From: a virus
Virus record (IMG/VR): IMGVR_UViG_3300031351_000221
Coordinates: 1-43,580 of that record
DNA length: 43,580 nt
Reading direction: 5' to 3' (one strand)
Shown piece by piece: positions 30,494 through 39,614 of this stretch (within the stretch, counting starts at the first letter, position 1; every line of letters starts with the position of its first letter). The translations under genes and the position numbers were made by a program. The notes below the pieces were generated by a model. It did not search any database. It saw only the letters and a list, made by a program, of their open reading frames with translations, and was not told the DNA's origin.

Positions 30494-31402
30494 ATGGTGA
30501 CTGACACAAAACCTCCAACACGAATGGATAAGAAGGAATTACAAGATGCTCTGACTGCTCTCGGGTACACCGATGAACAATTGTCAGATGACCAGGGCAA
30601 GAAACTCAAGCGACCAGCGCTGCTTGAAAAGCTTCAGGCCCACAAGCAGGGAGAGGAAGGGCTTGCTATACTCTCTGCCGTAGAGGAAGATGACGATACA
30701 GGCGTAGCCGTTGGGCCAGACGCAACAGATGAGGGGGCCGATACTGGTGAACCTCAGCTGGAAGAGCTTGATCCTCCAACACCAAGCGATCCTGGATGGA
30801 CACAGTATGTGCTGGGGAAATTCCTTGAGGACGAGGTTGATGGTCAGAATCCACGGGTGGAGGGGCTAAGGCGTGTTGCTGGTGAGCTAGTGGGTGAACT
30901 AATCTGGGAAGGGTGTGATCTCGTAGCCGCGCCGACCGAAGAGAACAGGTTCAGGGCATGTGCAAAAGCGTGGGGTATATTTCTAACCCCCGAAGGCAAG
31001 GAAAAGCGATTCGAGGCCCTAGCCGACGCGCACAGCGAGAACTGCTTTGAGGATTATGCCACATATTTGGTAGCTATGGCCGACACCCGTGCAAAGGGTA
31101 GGATGTATCGTAACGCACTGTGTCTACGGCGTGTGGTGGCTGCTGAAGAGGTTAGCAAGACCGTAGCAATGGCTGCTGACATTCAGAAGGGTGGTCCGAT
31201 CCACACCAGCCAGATCAGCATGATCCGTTTGATATCAGATCGTCACGGCTTCAAGATTTCGGAAGTCTTGGATAGGCTGGCAATCACATATGAACTCAAC
31301 GATCAAACTGGAGATGTGAACCTGCAATCGTTATCCTATGAGGATGCGCTTGCCGCCGCATCAGAGATGCGGAAGATGAAAGAACAGAAGGGAGACAAGT
31401 AA
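30494..31402 (+). CDS. Unrecognised protein, possibly DNA-annealing related
   Basis: A 302-aa protein. Residues 10-50 (MDKKELQDALTALGYTDEQL, then KRPALLEKLQAHK) look like a SAP-type DNA-binding helix pair. Residues 60-100 are strongly acidic. The C-terminal part contains YLVAMADTRAKGRMYRNAL and VAAEEVS, reminiscent of the TRAxGRA motif of phage single-strand annealing proteins (Rad52/ERF-like), but the rest is not clearly homologous. Codon use and composition match the replication genes. It is coupled to the next gene by TAATG. Confidence 0.45.
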   Translation: MVTDTKPPTRMDKKELQDALTALGYTDEQLSDDQGKKLKRPALLEKLQAHKQGEEGLAILSAVEEDDDTGVAVGPDATDEGADTGEPQLEELDPPTPSDPGWTQYVLGKFLEDEVDGQNPRVEGLRRVAGELVGELIWEGCDLVAAPTEENRFRACAKAWGIFLTPEGKEKRFEALADAHSENCFEDYATYLVAMADTRAKGRMYRNALCLRRVVAAEEVSKTVAMAADIQKGGPIHTSQISMIRLISDRHGFKISEVLDRLAITYELNDQTGDVNLQSLSYEDALAAASEMRKMKEQKGDK

Positions 31403-31875
31403 TGTCTGAGAAATTCAGCAAGGGCTTTGTGCTCTACAAAGCGAAGGGCGACGGAAACGGTGCTGCCTCTCAATGGAATTTGGGATCACAGAAGGACTGT
31501 GTTTTCCTGGAAATGGCAAATCAGAAGGGTAAGGATGAGAACAATAATGCTCGTTTCGACTGGGACAACAAGATTCGCTTTAAGCTCGGTGAGGCCGACA
31601 TTGGAGAGATTCTTGCTGTCTTGATGGGACTTCAGGATGGTGTTGGGCCATTCGACGCAGCTAAGAGCAAATATAAGGGACTCTTCCACTCTAATCAAAG
31701 CGGAAATGCCATCTTATATTTTGGGAAGGATGAGCACAAAAGATTTCGTATCTATCTGAGCGTCAAGAGGGGAGACGAGAAGATTGTTGTGCAGCACGCA
31801 ATGAGTAAGGGTGAGGCGTGTATTCTCAGTACCCTGTTGCGTCAAGCGATCGAAGTTATGCATAGATGGTGTTAA
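31402..31875 (+). CDS. Unrecognised β-rich protein, possible ssDNA-binding (whirly/PC4-like)
   Basis: A 157-aa protein with alternating β strands (VFLEMANQKG, RFDWDNKIRFKL, AILYFGKD, RFRIYLSVKR, KIVVQHAMSK) followed by a C-terminal helix (ACILSTLLRQAIEVMHRW). This strand-strand-helix order is like whirly/PC4 ssDNA-binding folds, which I infer only from pattern. It is the last plus-strand gene: its TAA overlaps the stop of the convergent minus-strand gene at GTTAAC. Confidence 0.45.
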   Translation: MSEKFSKGFVLYKAKGDGNGAASQWNLGSQKDCVFLEMANQKGKDENNNARFDWDNKIRFKLGEADIGEILAVLMGLQDGVGPFDAAKSKYKGLFHSNQSGNAILYFGKDEHKRFRIYLSVKRGDEKIVVQHAMSKGEACILSTLLRQAIEVMHRWC

Positions 31876-32228
31876 CTTGGGTTGATCTTTGTTTTTAGAT
31901 CGTTCTCCATGCGCTCCATCAATGCTTTGAGCACATGGACATCAGTACGTAAATCGCCAACGGTTGTATTGAGGCGGGCGATATTATTTTGTAGTTGGGT
32001 CATATGGGCCGCTATAATTTCTGTATAGCGGTCCATTTCTTTTTCAACATTCAACTCATTGGTATCTTGTTTTCTACTAATGGTGGTAATACGCACATTA
32101 GTTGCAGTAATGGCATCTTTAATTTGCTGTTTTTCTGCCCCTATCGAAAAAGCTGTACCAAGAGCCCCACCTAAAATGCCTATAACAAGACCAATCACGC
32201 CATAAAGAGTATGTTGCTTTTTTGTCAT
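31872..32228 (-). CDS. Membrane-anchored coiled-coil protein
   Basis: A 118-aa protein. A hydrophobic, Gly-rich segment near the N-terminus (LYGVIGLVIGILGGALGTAF, residues 8-27) should span the membrane. The rest is a long coiled coil (KQQIKDAITATNVRI through LMERMENDLKTK). Small phage proteins with this plan include holin-associated and spanin-like proteins and XhlA-type haemolysins, but no lysin is next to it, so a lysis role is only possible. It ends the minus-strand module, with its stop overlapping the convergent plus-strand stop. GGAGG ribosome site immediately upstream of the ATG. Confidence 0.6.
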   Translation of the reverse strand: MTKKQHTLYGVIGLVIGILGGALGTAFSIGAEKQQIKDAITATNVRITTISRKQDTNELNVEKEMDRYTEIIAAHMTQLQNNIARLNTTVGDLRTDVHVLKALMERMENDLKTKINPS

Positions 32229-32229
32229 C

Positions 32230-32547
32230 CTATCCTCCTAGCTCTATCTGTTCCAGCAAATCTCGTTGCCAATTATCTCGGGTAATAATCAAGAATTTCA
32301 ATCCGCGTTTTTGATAGAATGCCTTTTTTCTCTCCAGTTTATTATCCGCACGGACTTCCATAAGTCCATCATATTCAATCCACAAATCGTAATCTGGCAA
32401 ATAGAAATCGCAAATGCTGTTGCTAGGTTTTGGCAGTCGTTTGTGCGGAACGTATTCGATATCATTGACAAGAAGCCAATCTGCCACATTGGCTTCGGAT
32501 TTTGAATCGTAAATCTCTCCGTCTAGTCCGATTGTTTTCTGCCACAT
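32230..32547 (-). CDS. Small PD-(D/E)XK endonuclease
   Basis: A 105-aa nuclease. KSEANVADWLLVNDI supplies the conserved Glu helix, CDFYLPDYDLWIEYDGL the catalytic D and E-x-D strand, and RKKAFYQKRGLKFLIIT the closing motif. This is the compact fold of phage DUF559/restriction-like endonucleases. It lies 2 nt upstream of the membrane protein and downstream of a terminator, so probably is transcribed on its own or by read-through. Origin separate from the nuclease at 1422. Confidence 0.65.
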   Translation of the reverse strand: MWQKTIGLDGEIYDSKSEANVADWLLVNDIEYVPHKRLPKPSNSICDFYLPDYDLWIEYDGLMEVRADNKLERKKAFYQKRGLKFLIITRDNWQRDLLEQIELGG

Positions 32548-32563
32548 TACTCTAACATTCCAA

Positions 32564-32608
32564 CAAAAATATAGGGGGCTATGACTGTCGGGTCAGCCAA
32601 CACCCCCC
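32564..32608 (-). terminator. Rho-independent terminator after tail-gene operon
   Basis: Read on the minus strand, a GC-rich hairpin (GGCTGAC paired with GTC and AGCC around a CCGACA loop, extended by GGG/CCC) is followed by TATATTTTTGTT. It lies just downstream of the gene ending at 32631 and would end the tail transcript. Confidence 0.65.
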
Positions 32609-32630
32609 TTGTTCTAGAGTGTATTTTCGT

Positions 32631-33266
32631 TTACAAGTATTCCAACTGACAATACAATCCGAATGCCTCCTTAGAACCAATACTTAATGGACTGGCCGAT
32701 ATATTAATGTACCAGTCATGACGTGTATCCTGAGTATCAGTACCTGATGGACTCAGACCACCACTACCGGCACCATAAAGCAATGGTACCGTAACGCCAG
32801 AACCAGATGGTGCAATCCATCCTGGATGGCTACCTGGAGCAAGTGCTGTACCGCTGGAACTAACACCAGAACCACCGTTCGCAATTTGAAGTACTTGAGT
32901 TATTACGCCCGTAGCGCCAGCATTAATATCACTACGATCATAAATACGAAGCTGACAATTCTGGGTTTTCACCGCACTATCAAAAGTAAAGCGAATATTC
33001 ATTGTTCCAGAATTAATAGCTACCGCTGACGGAACAATAGTCTCCCCGCCATCAATGCTAATACCAGATGAAGTAATATATTTACCGTTCGTAGCTTGTG
33101 GTCCCTCGGAAGAACCAGTATTTGTGGTAATATATGTGCTATCTTGATACTGCCCGACTTGAACGGAATTTCCGAATGATGCACCGAAAAAACCTAGACC
33201 AGACGAATTCATATCGACCCATGTTCCATCACCTTGTCCTGCATAGAAATCAATTGCTGCTGCCAT
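32631..33266 (-). CDS. Putative virion protein, paralogue of 33339-33953
   Basis: A 211-aa β-rich protein; ATG at 33266 with GGGAGGTG 8 nt upstream is preferred over GTG 33275. The C-terminal block DTRHDWYINISASPLSIGS is nearly repeated in the upstream gene, and both end in LEY. Glycine, serine and threonine richness and the absence of enzyme motifs point to a structural (tail or decoration) protein. It is last in the tail operon before the terminator. The precise structural role cannot be read from the sequence. Confidence 0.55.
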   Translation of the reverse strand: MAAAIDFYAGQGDGTWVDMNSSGLGFFGASFGNSVQVGQYQDSTYITTNTGSSEGPQATNGKYITSSGISIDGGETIVPSAVAINSGTMNIRFTFDSAVKTQNCQLRIYDRSDINAGATGVITQVLQIANGGSGVSSSGTALAPGSHPGWIAPSGSGVTVPLLYGAGSGGLSPSGTDTQDTRHDWYINISASPLSIGSKEAFGLYCQLEYL

Positions 33267-33313
33267 ATCTTTCACCTCCCTTCTTTTTTAAAAGTTTATA
33301 GCTTACCCATTCT

Positions 33314-33345
33314 ATTATACACCAAAAACAGTTAAATTCTAGATA
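33314..33345 (-). promoter_or_regulatory. Possible promoter between the paired virion genes
   Basis: On the minus strand TATAAT (33319 to 33314) lies in the short gap between the two paralogous genes, with TAGAAT about 16 nt upstream. It resembles, with a slightly shorter spacing, the GGAAYA/TATAAT elements at 18131 and 20999. The match is weak. Confidence 0.3.
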
Positions 33346-33953
33346 TATTCTAGATCAATTCTAAAAGAAAAGGTCTTATCGCCAGGAGTTGTTGGTGATG
33401 CGGATAGGGCAACATACCAGTCATGACGAGTATCAGTCGTAGCTGGACCTAGAGGACTAATTCCAGAAGTTCCTGGGGAATCTACGAGATTAAGTTGTGT
33501 CACAGACCCTTGCATCAGAGTCCACACAGAATCACCTGTGCCAGTATCTGTTTGCAGTTTACTTGTATGAATGATTTCTGCTCCATACACATTTAATCCC
33601 GTTGGAGCATTACCGGTATCAGACCCATCAAAAACTATTAGACGAGCATTCTGTATCAAGACTGGCTGTGGATGTGTAAAGCGTAAATTTATTGTTGCTA
33701 AATAATTTGGTAGATTTTGAAGATTAATTCCACTACCAGTTTGTCCGATAATAACGCCAGACGCAGAAGTTCTACGACAATTATCGCATTCTTCATAAGC
33801 GATTGAGCCAGCAATATTTGTAACAAATGTGCGTCCATTAAATTCATTTAGGGATAGAGGGCTACCAAAACCATTATAGCCATAGAATCCTAGAGCTTCT
33901 CCATTATCTATTTTAATATCTGTTTCTGCTATATATACGTTGACTTTTGACAT
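33339..33953 (-). CDS. Putative virion protein, paralogue of 32631-33266
   Basis: A 204-aa β-rich protein with an AAGGAA ribosome site upstream. It ends TDTRHDWYVALSASPTTPG through LEYI, paralleling the downstream gene. A CDNC cysteine pair lies near residue 58. No enzymatic motif. The pair probably arose by tandem duplication, and both are likely minor tail or decoration proteins. Confidence 0.55.
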   Translation of the reverse strand: MSKVNVYIAETDIKIDNGEALGFYGYNGFGSPLSLNEFNGRTFVTNIAGSIAYEECDNCRRTSASGVIIGQTGSGINLQNLPNYLATINLRFTHPQPVLIQNARLIVFDGSDTGNAPTGLNVYGAEIIHTSKLQTDTGTGDSVWTLMQGSVTQLNLVDSPGTSGISPLGPATTDTRHDWYVALSASPTTPGDKTFSFRIDLEYI

Positions 33954-33986
33954 TGCTTATTCCTTTCGTTTATTTATACACCACAT

Positions 33987-35168
33987 CTAAGGGTAATTTA
34001 ACGCTAATTCAGCATGTGCCTCTATCGGGGGCATACCATTGATGCTAGTCAATGTGTCTCCTTGCATTGACAATGGACCTGAATTTGTACGTATAAGTGT
34101 AGTTATGTATGAATCCATTGTTAGAAAAGCAGATTGATACGGCGGTATCGTTATGATTTCAGAAATAGACAAATTAATAGTTCGAACACCACTAAATGCA
34201 CCTGTATAACTTTGCTGATCAATTGTGCTATCTAAATCGACATATTCATATTGATTAAAATTGCCTATTCCAGACACTATTCTAACTTGAGCAAATTCGC
34301 TACGACTAGCAAAACGATCATGACAATCTCCGTAATAATCTGCTGTTATTTCAATATTTATATCAATATCCGAATCTGACATATTGGGAATTTGTAACAA
34401 CTTTTCTCTAAGCGGACTAGAACCTGGCACAATTGATCCAGGATGAATCCCACTAACCCCAGCATCAAACGCAGAACCAGCATATATTCTCATCGCTGGA
34501 CTAGTGCCAAATTGTTTTTGGAACCCTTCGCTTTGTTTCCAATAATAAATTTCGTTGATGTTGTCCAGATAACTATACGTAAAAGAACCATTAATTTCAT
34601 TTATAATATTAAGTAATTGTGGATATGTATTGTAGTTATAATCAACCGGACCTAAGCCAGACCACACAGGAACATCTGGCATTGTCGTAGCAAACGTTAG
34701 AAATTCTGCTGTATGACTTTTGCCACCAAACGATCCACTTACTCCGGTTACATAACCCCAATATTCATTGGAACCGCTAGCATGTGGACTGACAATAGTA
34801 TAATCAAAATCTGAATAATCATTAAGATCATTGAGTATGGTTCTCATTGTTAACCAATAATTACGAAATCTTTCTGCTAAATCAATATATGTATTTATTA
34901 CTGATCTGTTTAGATTTGGTTCATCAACAGTAAATTCATTGGTAATTCTGGAACAACATAGATTATAGATCGAACCATTTTCTAGTTTTAGCGGGATAAT
35001 AACAGTTGGTATTGGTGTCCCAGTTGCATTGGGATTTTGTGTGTTTGATACAGCATTCAGTATACCAAAATCTACACTTTTGTCATAAAATGCTTTGCCA
35101 ACTTCTAAAATTGTTGTTGGGTCGTTTATGTCTTGGTTTGGTCCAACTCTTACCATAACAAGCTCCAT
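33987..35168 (-). CDS. Putative virion protein of unknown role
   Basis: A 393-aa β-rich protein starting MELVMVRVGPNQDINDPTT. It is rich in Ser, Thr, Asn and Tyr, with no signal peptide or catalytic motif visible. The central region has aromatic-rich strands (YNYNTYPQLLNIINEINGS). Its ATG overlaps the stop of the upstream gene (TAATG on the minus strand), so it is translated together with the probable tail-hub gene. I do not recognise a family. Confidence 0.5.
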   Translation of the reverse strand: MELVMVRVGPNQDINDPTTILEVGKAFYDKSVDFGILNAVSNTQNPNATGTPIPTVIIPLKLENGSIYNLCCSRITNEFTVDEPNLNRSVINTYIDLAERFRNYWLTMRTILNDLNDYSDFDYTIVSPHASGSNEYWGYVTGVSGSFGGKSHTAEFLTFATTMPDVPVWSGLGPVDYNYNTYPQLLNIINEINGSFTYSYLDNINEIYYWKQSEGFQKQFGTSPAMRIYAGSAFDAGVSGIHPGSIVPGSSPLREKLLQIPNMSDSDIDINIEITADYYGDCHDRFASRSEFAQVRIVSGIGNFNQYEYVDLDSTIDQQSYTGAFSGVRTINLSISEIITIPPYQSAFLTMDSYITTLIRTNSGPLSMQGDTLTSINGMPPIEAHAELALNYP

Positions 35169-37924
35169 TAATCAATCGGTTTAAACAAATTAACTTGTTG
35201 TTCTATAAACGGAGTATATGAACCATCATTATTTTCATTCCAACTTATTGTTACTTCCGCACCAATACTTAGGTAGCCTTGATAATTAGCTGGTTCTCCT
35301 ATATTCAAAACAGAATTTAAAGCGATTAATTCACTTGACAATAGATTAAGTTGTTGTACTGTATTGGATACTGGTGACACTTGATATCTTGGTTGAGAAC
35401 TGCTAGCATACGCAATAATGGTTGCAGTAAAACTAGGTGGAATAGGAGCGGGAATATCTATAAAATATGATATAATACCTCCGTCTGTAATCAAAAATTC
35501 ATTAACTTGTACATCTGTACCAACCGGAAGTCTTCCTGGTGAAGTTTGTTTTTCACCCATATTAACTACATTTAAATAATTTCCAAATATTGCTGGGTTT
35601 CGAACAAGCGTTAGTTCTCCAAAAATATCAGCAACCCATTTCATCGGCGTAATATTATACTTAGGCTCAGAACTACTACTTCGTTCATATATTCTCCCCA
35701 ATAAATCACCAACTTTGCGTCTATTACCTTCGGTACTAACATCTATAGGTGATTCTGGTAATTCTTTTTTCAATGTTCTTATAACTCTATCTAACTCCCA
35801 GTCATCTTTTGTTGGTTGCATGGTATTATTAAATTCAGCAGCTTGACGACGAAGTCTATCTATTAATTCTTGCTGTTGTCTTAAAAATTTGGACAATTCA
35901 GTTGTATACTGAAGTGATCTATAGACTGTACGAATTCCATTGATAGAAAAAATAATATTAATGGAAGTTATGGTACCAGTTGTATGCAATTGATCTCCAA
36001 TATTGACAGCAGGAACTCCTGTAACTTCCAATTCCGCAGTTTTAGCATCAAGAGTTGTATCTGCAACAGTTTTAATTTTTGCTAAAGCTATTTGTTCTAA
36101 CATATCCATACCAGCAGAATTAATAATACCTCTGTATCCGAACGCCCAAGGGGTCAGTGATGAATCAATGATTACTTCTGCGCGTCCTATAGCATTATTT
36201 CTATTTAGCCATGGACCATATGTTTCTCTTTGGTCAAGAAGAGCTAAATATATACTATCCAAATTTTTAAGTCTAGTTTTTGTTATTATATTTACTTTCT
36301 CTGATGTCCCTGTTTCTTCATCAATAACTGTTGTTTTTTGTATTGTTCTAACTCGCAATGGCGTAGCTAATGTAAGAACAAAATATTGATCACTAAAATC
36401 CTTTTGTAGACTATTTCTAACAGAATCTGTGTAAATCAAAGTTCCATTAGCTATTCTAGTTAATGTCACGGATACGGATAATACAAAACGTTGAAAGTCA
36501 AGCCGTGTAACAAAAGACATTCCATCGGCAGCATCTGATCGGAGAAATGCATTGGACGAAGAACTTATACTTGTAAAATTATCTAAGTTGAGAAGATACA
36601 CTATGAATTGCTCTACCCAATATTCCATTTCATCGAAACCATCGATAATTTCTACAGATGCTTTAATGGAGATATTATTATCATCATCTATGTGGCTATT
36701 TGGGTTGGAGAATAATTCATCATCCCATTGATATGTTAATTTTGAGCCTCTTAAAAATCTTGTTCCAGGCAAAGGCAATGTTGCGAATGTAACCCATCGT
36801 CCATCTTCTGTCTGAAACTTTAGTTGACCATTTCTATTGAAATTCATAGGAATATCATCTGATTCATTCCAAGCAGCACTTGTCGGCGTTACCCATGATC
36901 TTCCATCGGAGCCAATTGTTGATGGAGGTGTAATTAGACCCAAAAATTTTCTACCCCAAAACTCATTTGCATAGGATATAATTTTTTGTGCATCTTCTTC
37001 TGTATAATCTTCGGATGTAAAATCTCCATTGATAACTTGTTCCATCACAGCTTCTGGATATAATGGATGTGACCTCTTGTTACCATTTTCATCAAAACCC
37101 CAAAATTGTTCCCATAAAGAGCCATCGGCTTTATGGAGACAAGAGCGATAACCACCAAGTAAAACTACTTTTTGAACTGCATTTCTATTTTCCAAACCTT
37201 CATGTTTTCTAATAACCGAATCAGAATGCAATGCCGTCAGTTGATCAACTGTCACATCCGTGATATTTGTGCGGCCAAACATATTGATTGAAATGATATT
37301 CCGAACTGTTGATGAATCACTCCCTGTTTGACTGGTAGTTACATACCAATCAAGACCATGATCATTTGCTATTTGGGACATCAATTCAAGTAATGATAGT
37401 GCCCTACTCTTCAATGAATATTCAACTAAACTACCGCGACTAGGAAGAGTAAAGTTGAAAACAACACTATAAGTTTGATTTCCATACTTAATACTCGCAC
37501 TTTCTATAGCATCCTTCATTGCATTAAACGGAACTCCATTAATAAGTTGTGATGCTGTTCGAAATACTATCGGTATAACATTATCTCCATAATTGTACGC
37601 TTGCGTCCGTTCTTCATTAAATGAAGAACCAATGATAACTTGAGCAGCATCAAGAACTGGTTTGGTATCGGTAATACGAACTTGATAAACTCCAGTTCCT
37701 GCTACATCTATTTTGGCTTCTGTCCAAGATTGTACTATGCCACGAAAATCCAGCGCACCAATAGATATATGCACCAGTTGTCTATTGGATATAGTAATAG
37801 GACTACCATCCCTAACAACTGTAGTAGTAACAACAGTTGAATTTTGATTGATGCCCAGAGTTGTGTTCAAACTTCTCACATGGCCACCAAACAAATCATA
37901 TGTTGTTTCGGGTTGAATTGTCAT
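35168..37924 (-). CDS. Large tail protein, possible hub/baseplate component
   Basis: A 918-aa protein. The N-terminal 100 residues (HISIGALDFRGIVQSWTEAKI) form β strands like the hub domains of tail-tip proteins, and ALSLLELMSQIANDHGLDWYV (about 192-212) recalls the second hub domain of gp27/Tal-like proteins. A coiled region (KFLRQQQELIDRLRRQAAEF, about 680-700) connects to a C-terminal β-rich part. It is coupled to both neighbours, being one of the larger genes of a contiguous tail operon. The tail-hub assignment is by position and fold pattern only. Confidence 0.5.
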   Translation of the reverse strand: MTIQPETTYDLFGGHVRSLNTTLGINQNSTVVTTTVVRDGSPITISNRQLVHISIGALDFRGIVQSWTEAKIDVAGTGVYQVRITDTKPVLDAAQVIIGSSFNEERTQAYNYGDNVIPIVFRTASQLINGVPFNAMKDAIESASIKYGNQTYSVVFNFTLPSRGSLVEYSLKSRALSLLELMSQIANDHGLDWYVTTSQTGSDSSTVRNIISINMFGRTNITDVTVDQLTALHSDSVIRKHEGLENRNAVQKVVLLGGYRSCLHKADGSLWEQFWGFDENGNKRSHPLYPEAVMEQVINGDFTSEDYTEEDAQKIISYANEFWGRKFLGLITPPSTIGSDGRSWVTPTSAAWNESDDIPMNFNRNGQLKFQTEDGRWVTFATLPLPGTRFLRGSKLTYQWDDELFSNPNSHIDDDNNISIKASVEIIDGFDEMEYWVEQFIVYLLNLDNFTSISSSSNAFLRSDAADGMSFVTRLDFQRFVLSVSVTLTRIANGTLIYTDSVRNSLQKDFSDQYFVLTLATPLRVRTIQKTTVIDEETGTSEKVNIITKTRLKNLDSIYLALLDQRETYGPWLNRNNAIGRAEVIIDSSLTPWAFGYRGIINSAGMDMLEQIALAKIKTVADTTLDAKTAELEVTGVPAVNIGDQLHTTGTITSINIIFSINGIRTVYRSLQYTTELSKFLRQQQELIDRLRRQAAEFNNTMQPTKDDWELDRVIRTLKKELPESPIDVSTEGNRRKVGDLLGRIYERSSSSEPKYNITPMKWVADIFGELTLVRNPAIFGNYLNVVNMGEKQTSPGRLPVGTDVQVNEFLITDGGIISYFIDIPAPIPPSFTATIIAYASSSQPRYQVSPVSNTVQQLNLLSSELIALNSVLNIGEPANYQGYLSIGAEVTISWNENNDGSYTPFIEQQVNLFKPID

Positions 37925-39592
37925 TTATGTCTCCTTCCTAAATCGTGTTATCCTATCGGCGACACCTGTAGTTGGATTCCATACAACAGAATCGCTAATA
38001 ATAATTCCACCTTCTCCATACGGTTCTGTTGCTAATGTTGGTTGTGTGAGATTTCTTTTAGATCGAATAGTAACAGTAATTATCTCAGAACTACTTGTAC
38101 CCATATTCTGGACAATAGGTCCAGCAATACGACCAGGAATAGGGATGACAGCCAAAACAGCGGCAGGCTCTTGTGTTTGGATTGTGATTTCCGTTCCATG
38201 CACATCCCTGTCTGTCCATGTCCATGTAGTTCTTACTACTCCCTCACGTTCATCAAAAGCCTTGATGACAGACATCAAATTATAACTCAAAGCAGTTCCA
38301 GCCAAGCTTTTGGCCGTAGTTAAAGCTTTACTATTACTGTAAATAGAATTCTTAGCGTTGGTCAAACGTTCTAATGCCGATGCACCTTTTCCTTCTATAT
38401 TTTGTGTTAAAGTCAAAGTGTTCAACAAACTATCTAATGAATAAGAATGTTGAGCATCATCAGATGTGAAAACTGTGGCACTATCCGATGTATTCCATTG
38501 ATAAGTAAAAGTAACAACACCATCTCTCTGATTCAATGCGAATGTCTCTTTATCTGGAGAATTGGGAATAGTTCTTTCACCCAAAAGAGACCCAACATAA
38601 GAAATTGCTATTGTTCTAGCAGTCGTGGCAGATGGAATAGCAGCCTTAGCATGATTCATATTCGCAACGGCGCCTGTACGACTATCAGAGGATACACCAT
38701 TTATTATTCCCTGATATGTTACACTATATGCGTCTTGCCCTTGATTATAGTCAACTGTAAATTGTCGTTCTTCATATGTATTAGAGTTAGATAACAACCA
38801 TTCTTCTGTAATTCCATAAGTACCACCATCTTGGTTTATGTTGATAACACTACTATAATGACCAGTGATTTTATCTGAAGCACCAAGAGCCGCAAACATA
38901 ATATTGCTGTCAATTGCACCGTTTATCTTTGTGTCAACAAAATCTTTAGCATGTTCCCACGCTTCTTTATTTTCATATAAGCTCCCGGCACCATCATAGC
39001 CCAGTTTGCCATTTGCACTAACTTCGTGCGTAACTTTATATTGTTCATTTTCATGATTGACAATTTCTTCAAATGACCATGTTTCCGTAGAAGCAGATAT
39101 TAAATCAGTTGCTAGACTATCTTCAATTTCTGTTGTTCCATTGATATAAATCCATGGTGCTTCTAATTCGATTGTATAATCACATTTTTCAGCCCATTGT
39201 CCTTCTGGGATGTTGATAGACAAAACTTTCGGATAACATTTAATTGGAGGTTGTCCACCAGCGGGTTGCCACTCCAAAATTCCACCATCTTCACTAAACA
39301 ACCATCTTAGTGCTTCTTGTTTTCGTAAGATATGATTGAAATCTTCATTATTGCCTTCATAAGTTTCGTCTGGAGGATAGCCACCCGTTGTGTGGAAAGC
39401 TTGAGCTAATGATGAATATGATCCACTTGGAGACCCCTTAAAGGGTACAAAACTACCAGTAAGAATAATTGAATAAGTGGAACCAACTTTGGTGCCATCT
39501 TCGTTGACATCATAACTTTTGCTAATAGTCACCAGCGGAGATGGTATAATTTTGCGACCTATGCTATCAGACCTTGTATAAACTACAGACAT
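37925..39592 (-). CDS. Tail protein with three tandem ~85-residue repeats
   Basis: A 555-aa protein. Residues 1-150 form a β-rich N-terminal domain including WLFSEDGGILEWQPAGG. Then come three degenerate repeats at about residues 183-270, 286-370 and 382-463. Each runs from a YxVT-like strand to an A-x-x-x-AK helix and ends in a Thr/Trp strand such as GVVTFTYQWNTSD or GVVRTTWTWTDRD. The repeat unit is likely a small α/β or Ig-like structural domain. The C-terminal 90 residues return to β structure. No enzyme motif is seen. Probable tail-tip or fibre-proximal component. Confidence 0.5.
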   Translation of the reverse strand: MSVVYTRSDSIGRKIIPSPLVTISKSYDVNEDGTKVGSTYSIILTGSFVPFKGSPSGSYSSLAQAFHTTGGYPPDETYEGNNEDFNHILRKQEALRWLFSEDGGILEWQPAGGQPPIKCYPKVLSINIPEGQWAEKCDYTIELEAPWIYINGTTEIEDSLATDLISASTETWSFEEIVNHENEQYKVTHEVSANGKLGYDGAGSLYENKEAWEHAKDFVDTKINGAIDSNIMFAALGASDKITGHYSSVININQDGGTYGITEEWLLSNSNTYEERQFTVDYNQGQDAYSVTYQGIINGVSSDSRTGAVANMNHAKAAIPSATTARTIAISYVGSLLGERTIPNSPDKETFALNQRDGVVTFTYQWNTSDSATVFTSDDAQHSYSLDSLLNTLTLTQNIEGKGASALERLTNAKNSIYSNSKALTTAKSLAGTALSYNLMSVIKAFDEREGVVRTTWTWTDRDVHGTEITIQTQEPAAVLAVIPIPGRIAGPIVQNMGTSSSEIITVTIRSKRNLTQPTLATEPYGEGGIIISDSVVWNPTTGVADRITRFRKET

Positions 39593-39614
39593 TTAATATC
39601 ATTTTCCTTTACAT

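Noticed and set aside
31884-31901. Hairpin GATCT/AGATC near the convergent stops as a bidirectional terminator
   Set aside because: Only five base pairs, not followed by a T-tract on either strand, and inside the minus-strand coding region.
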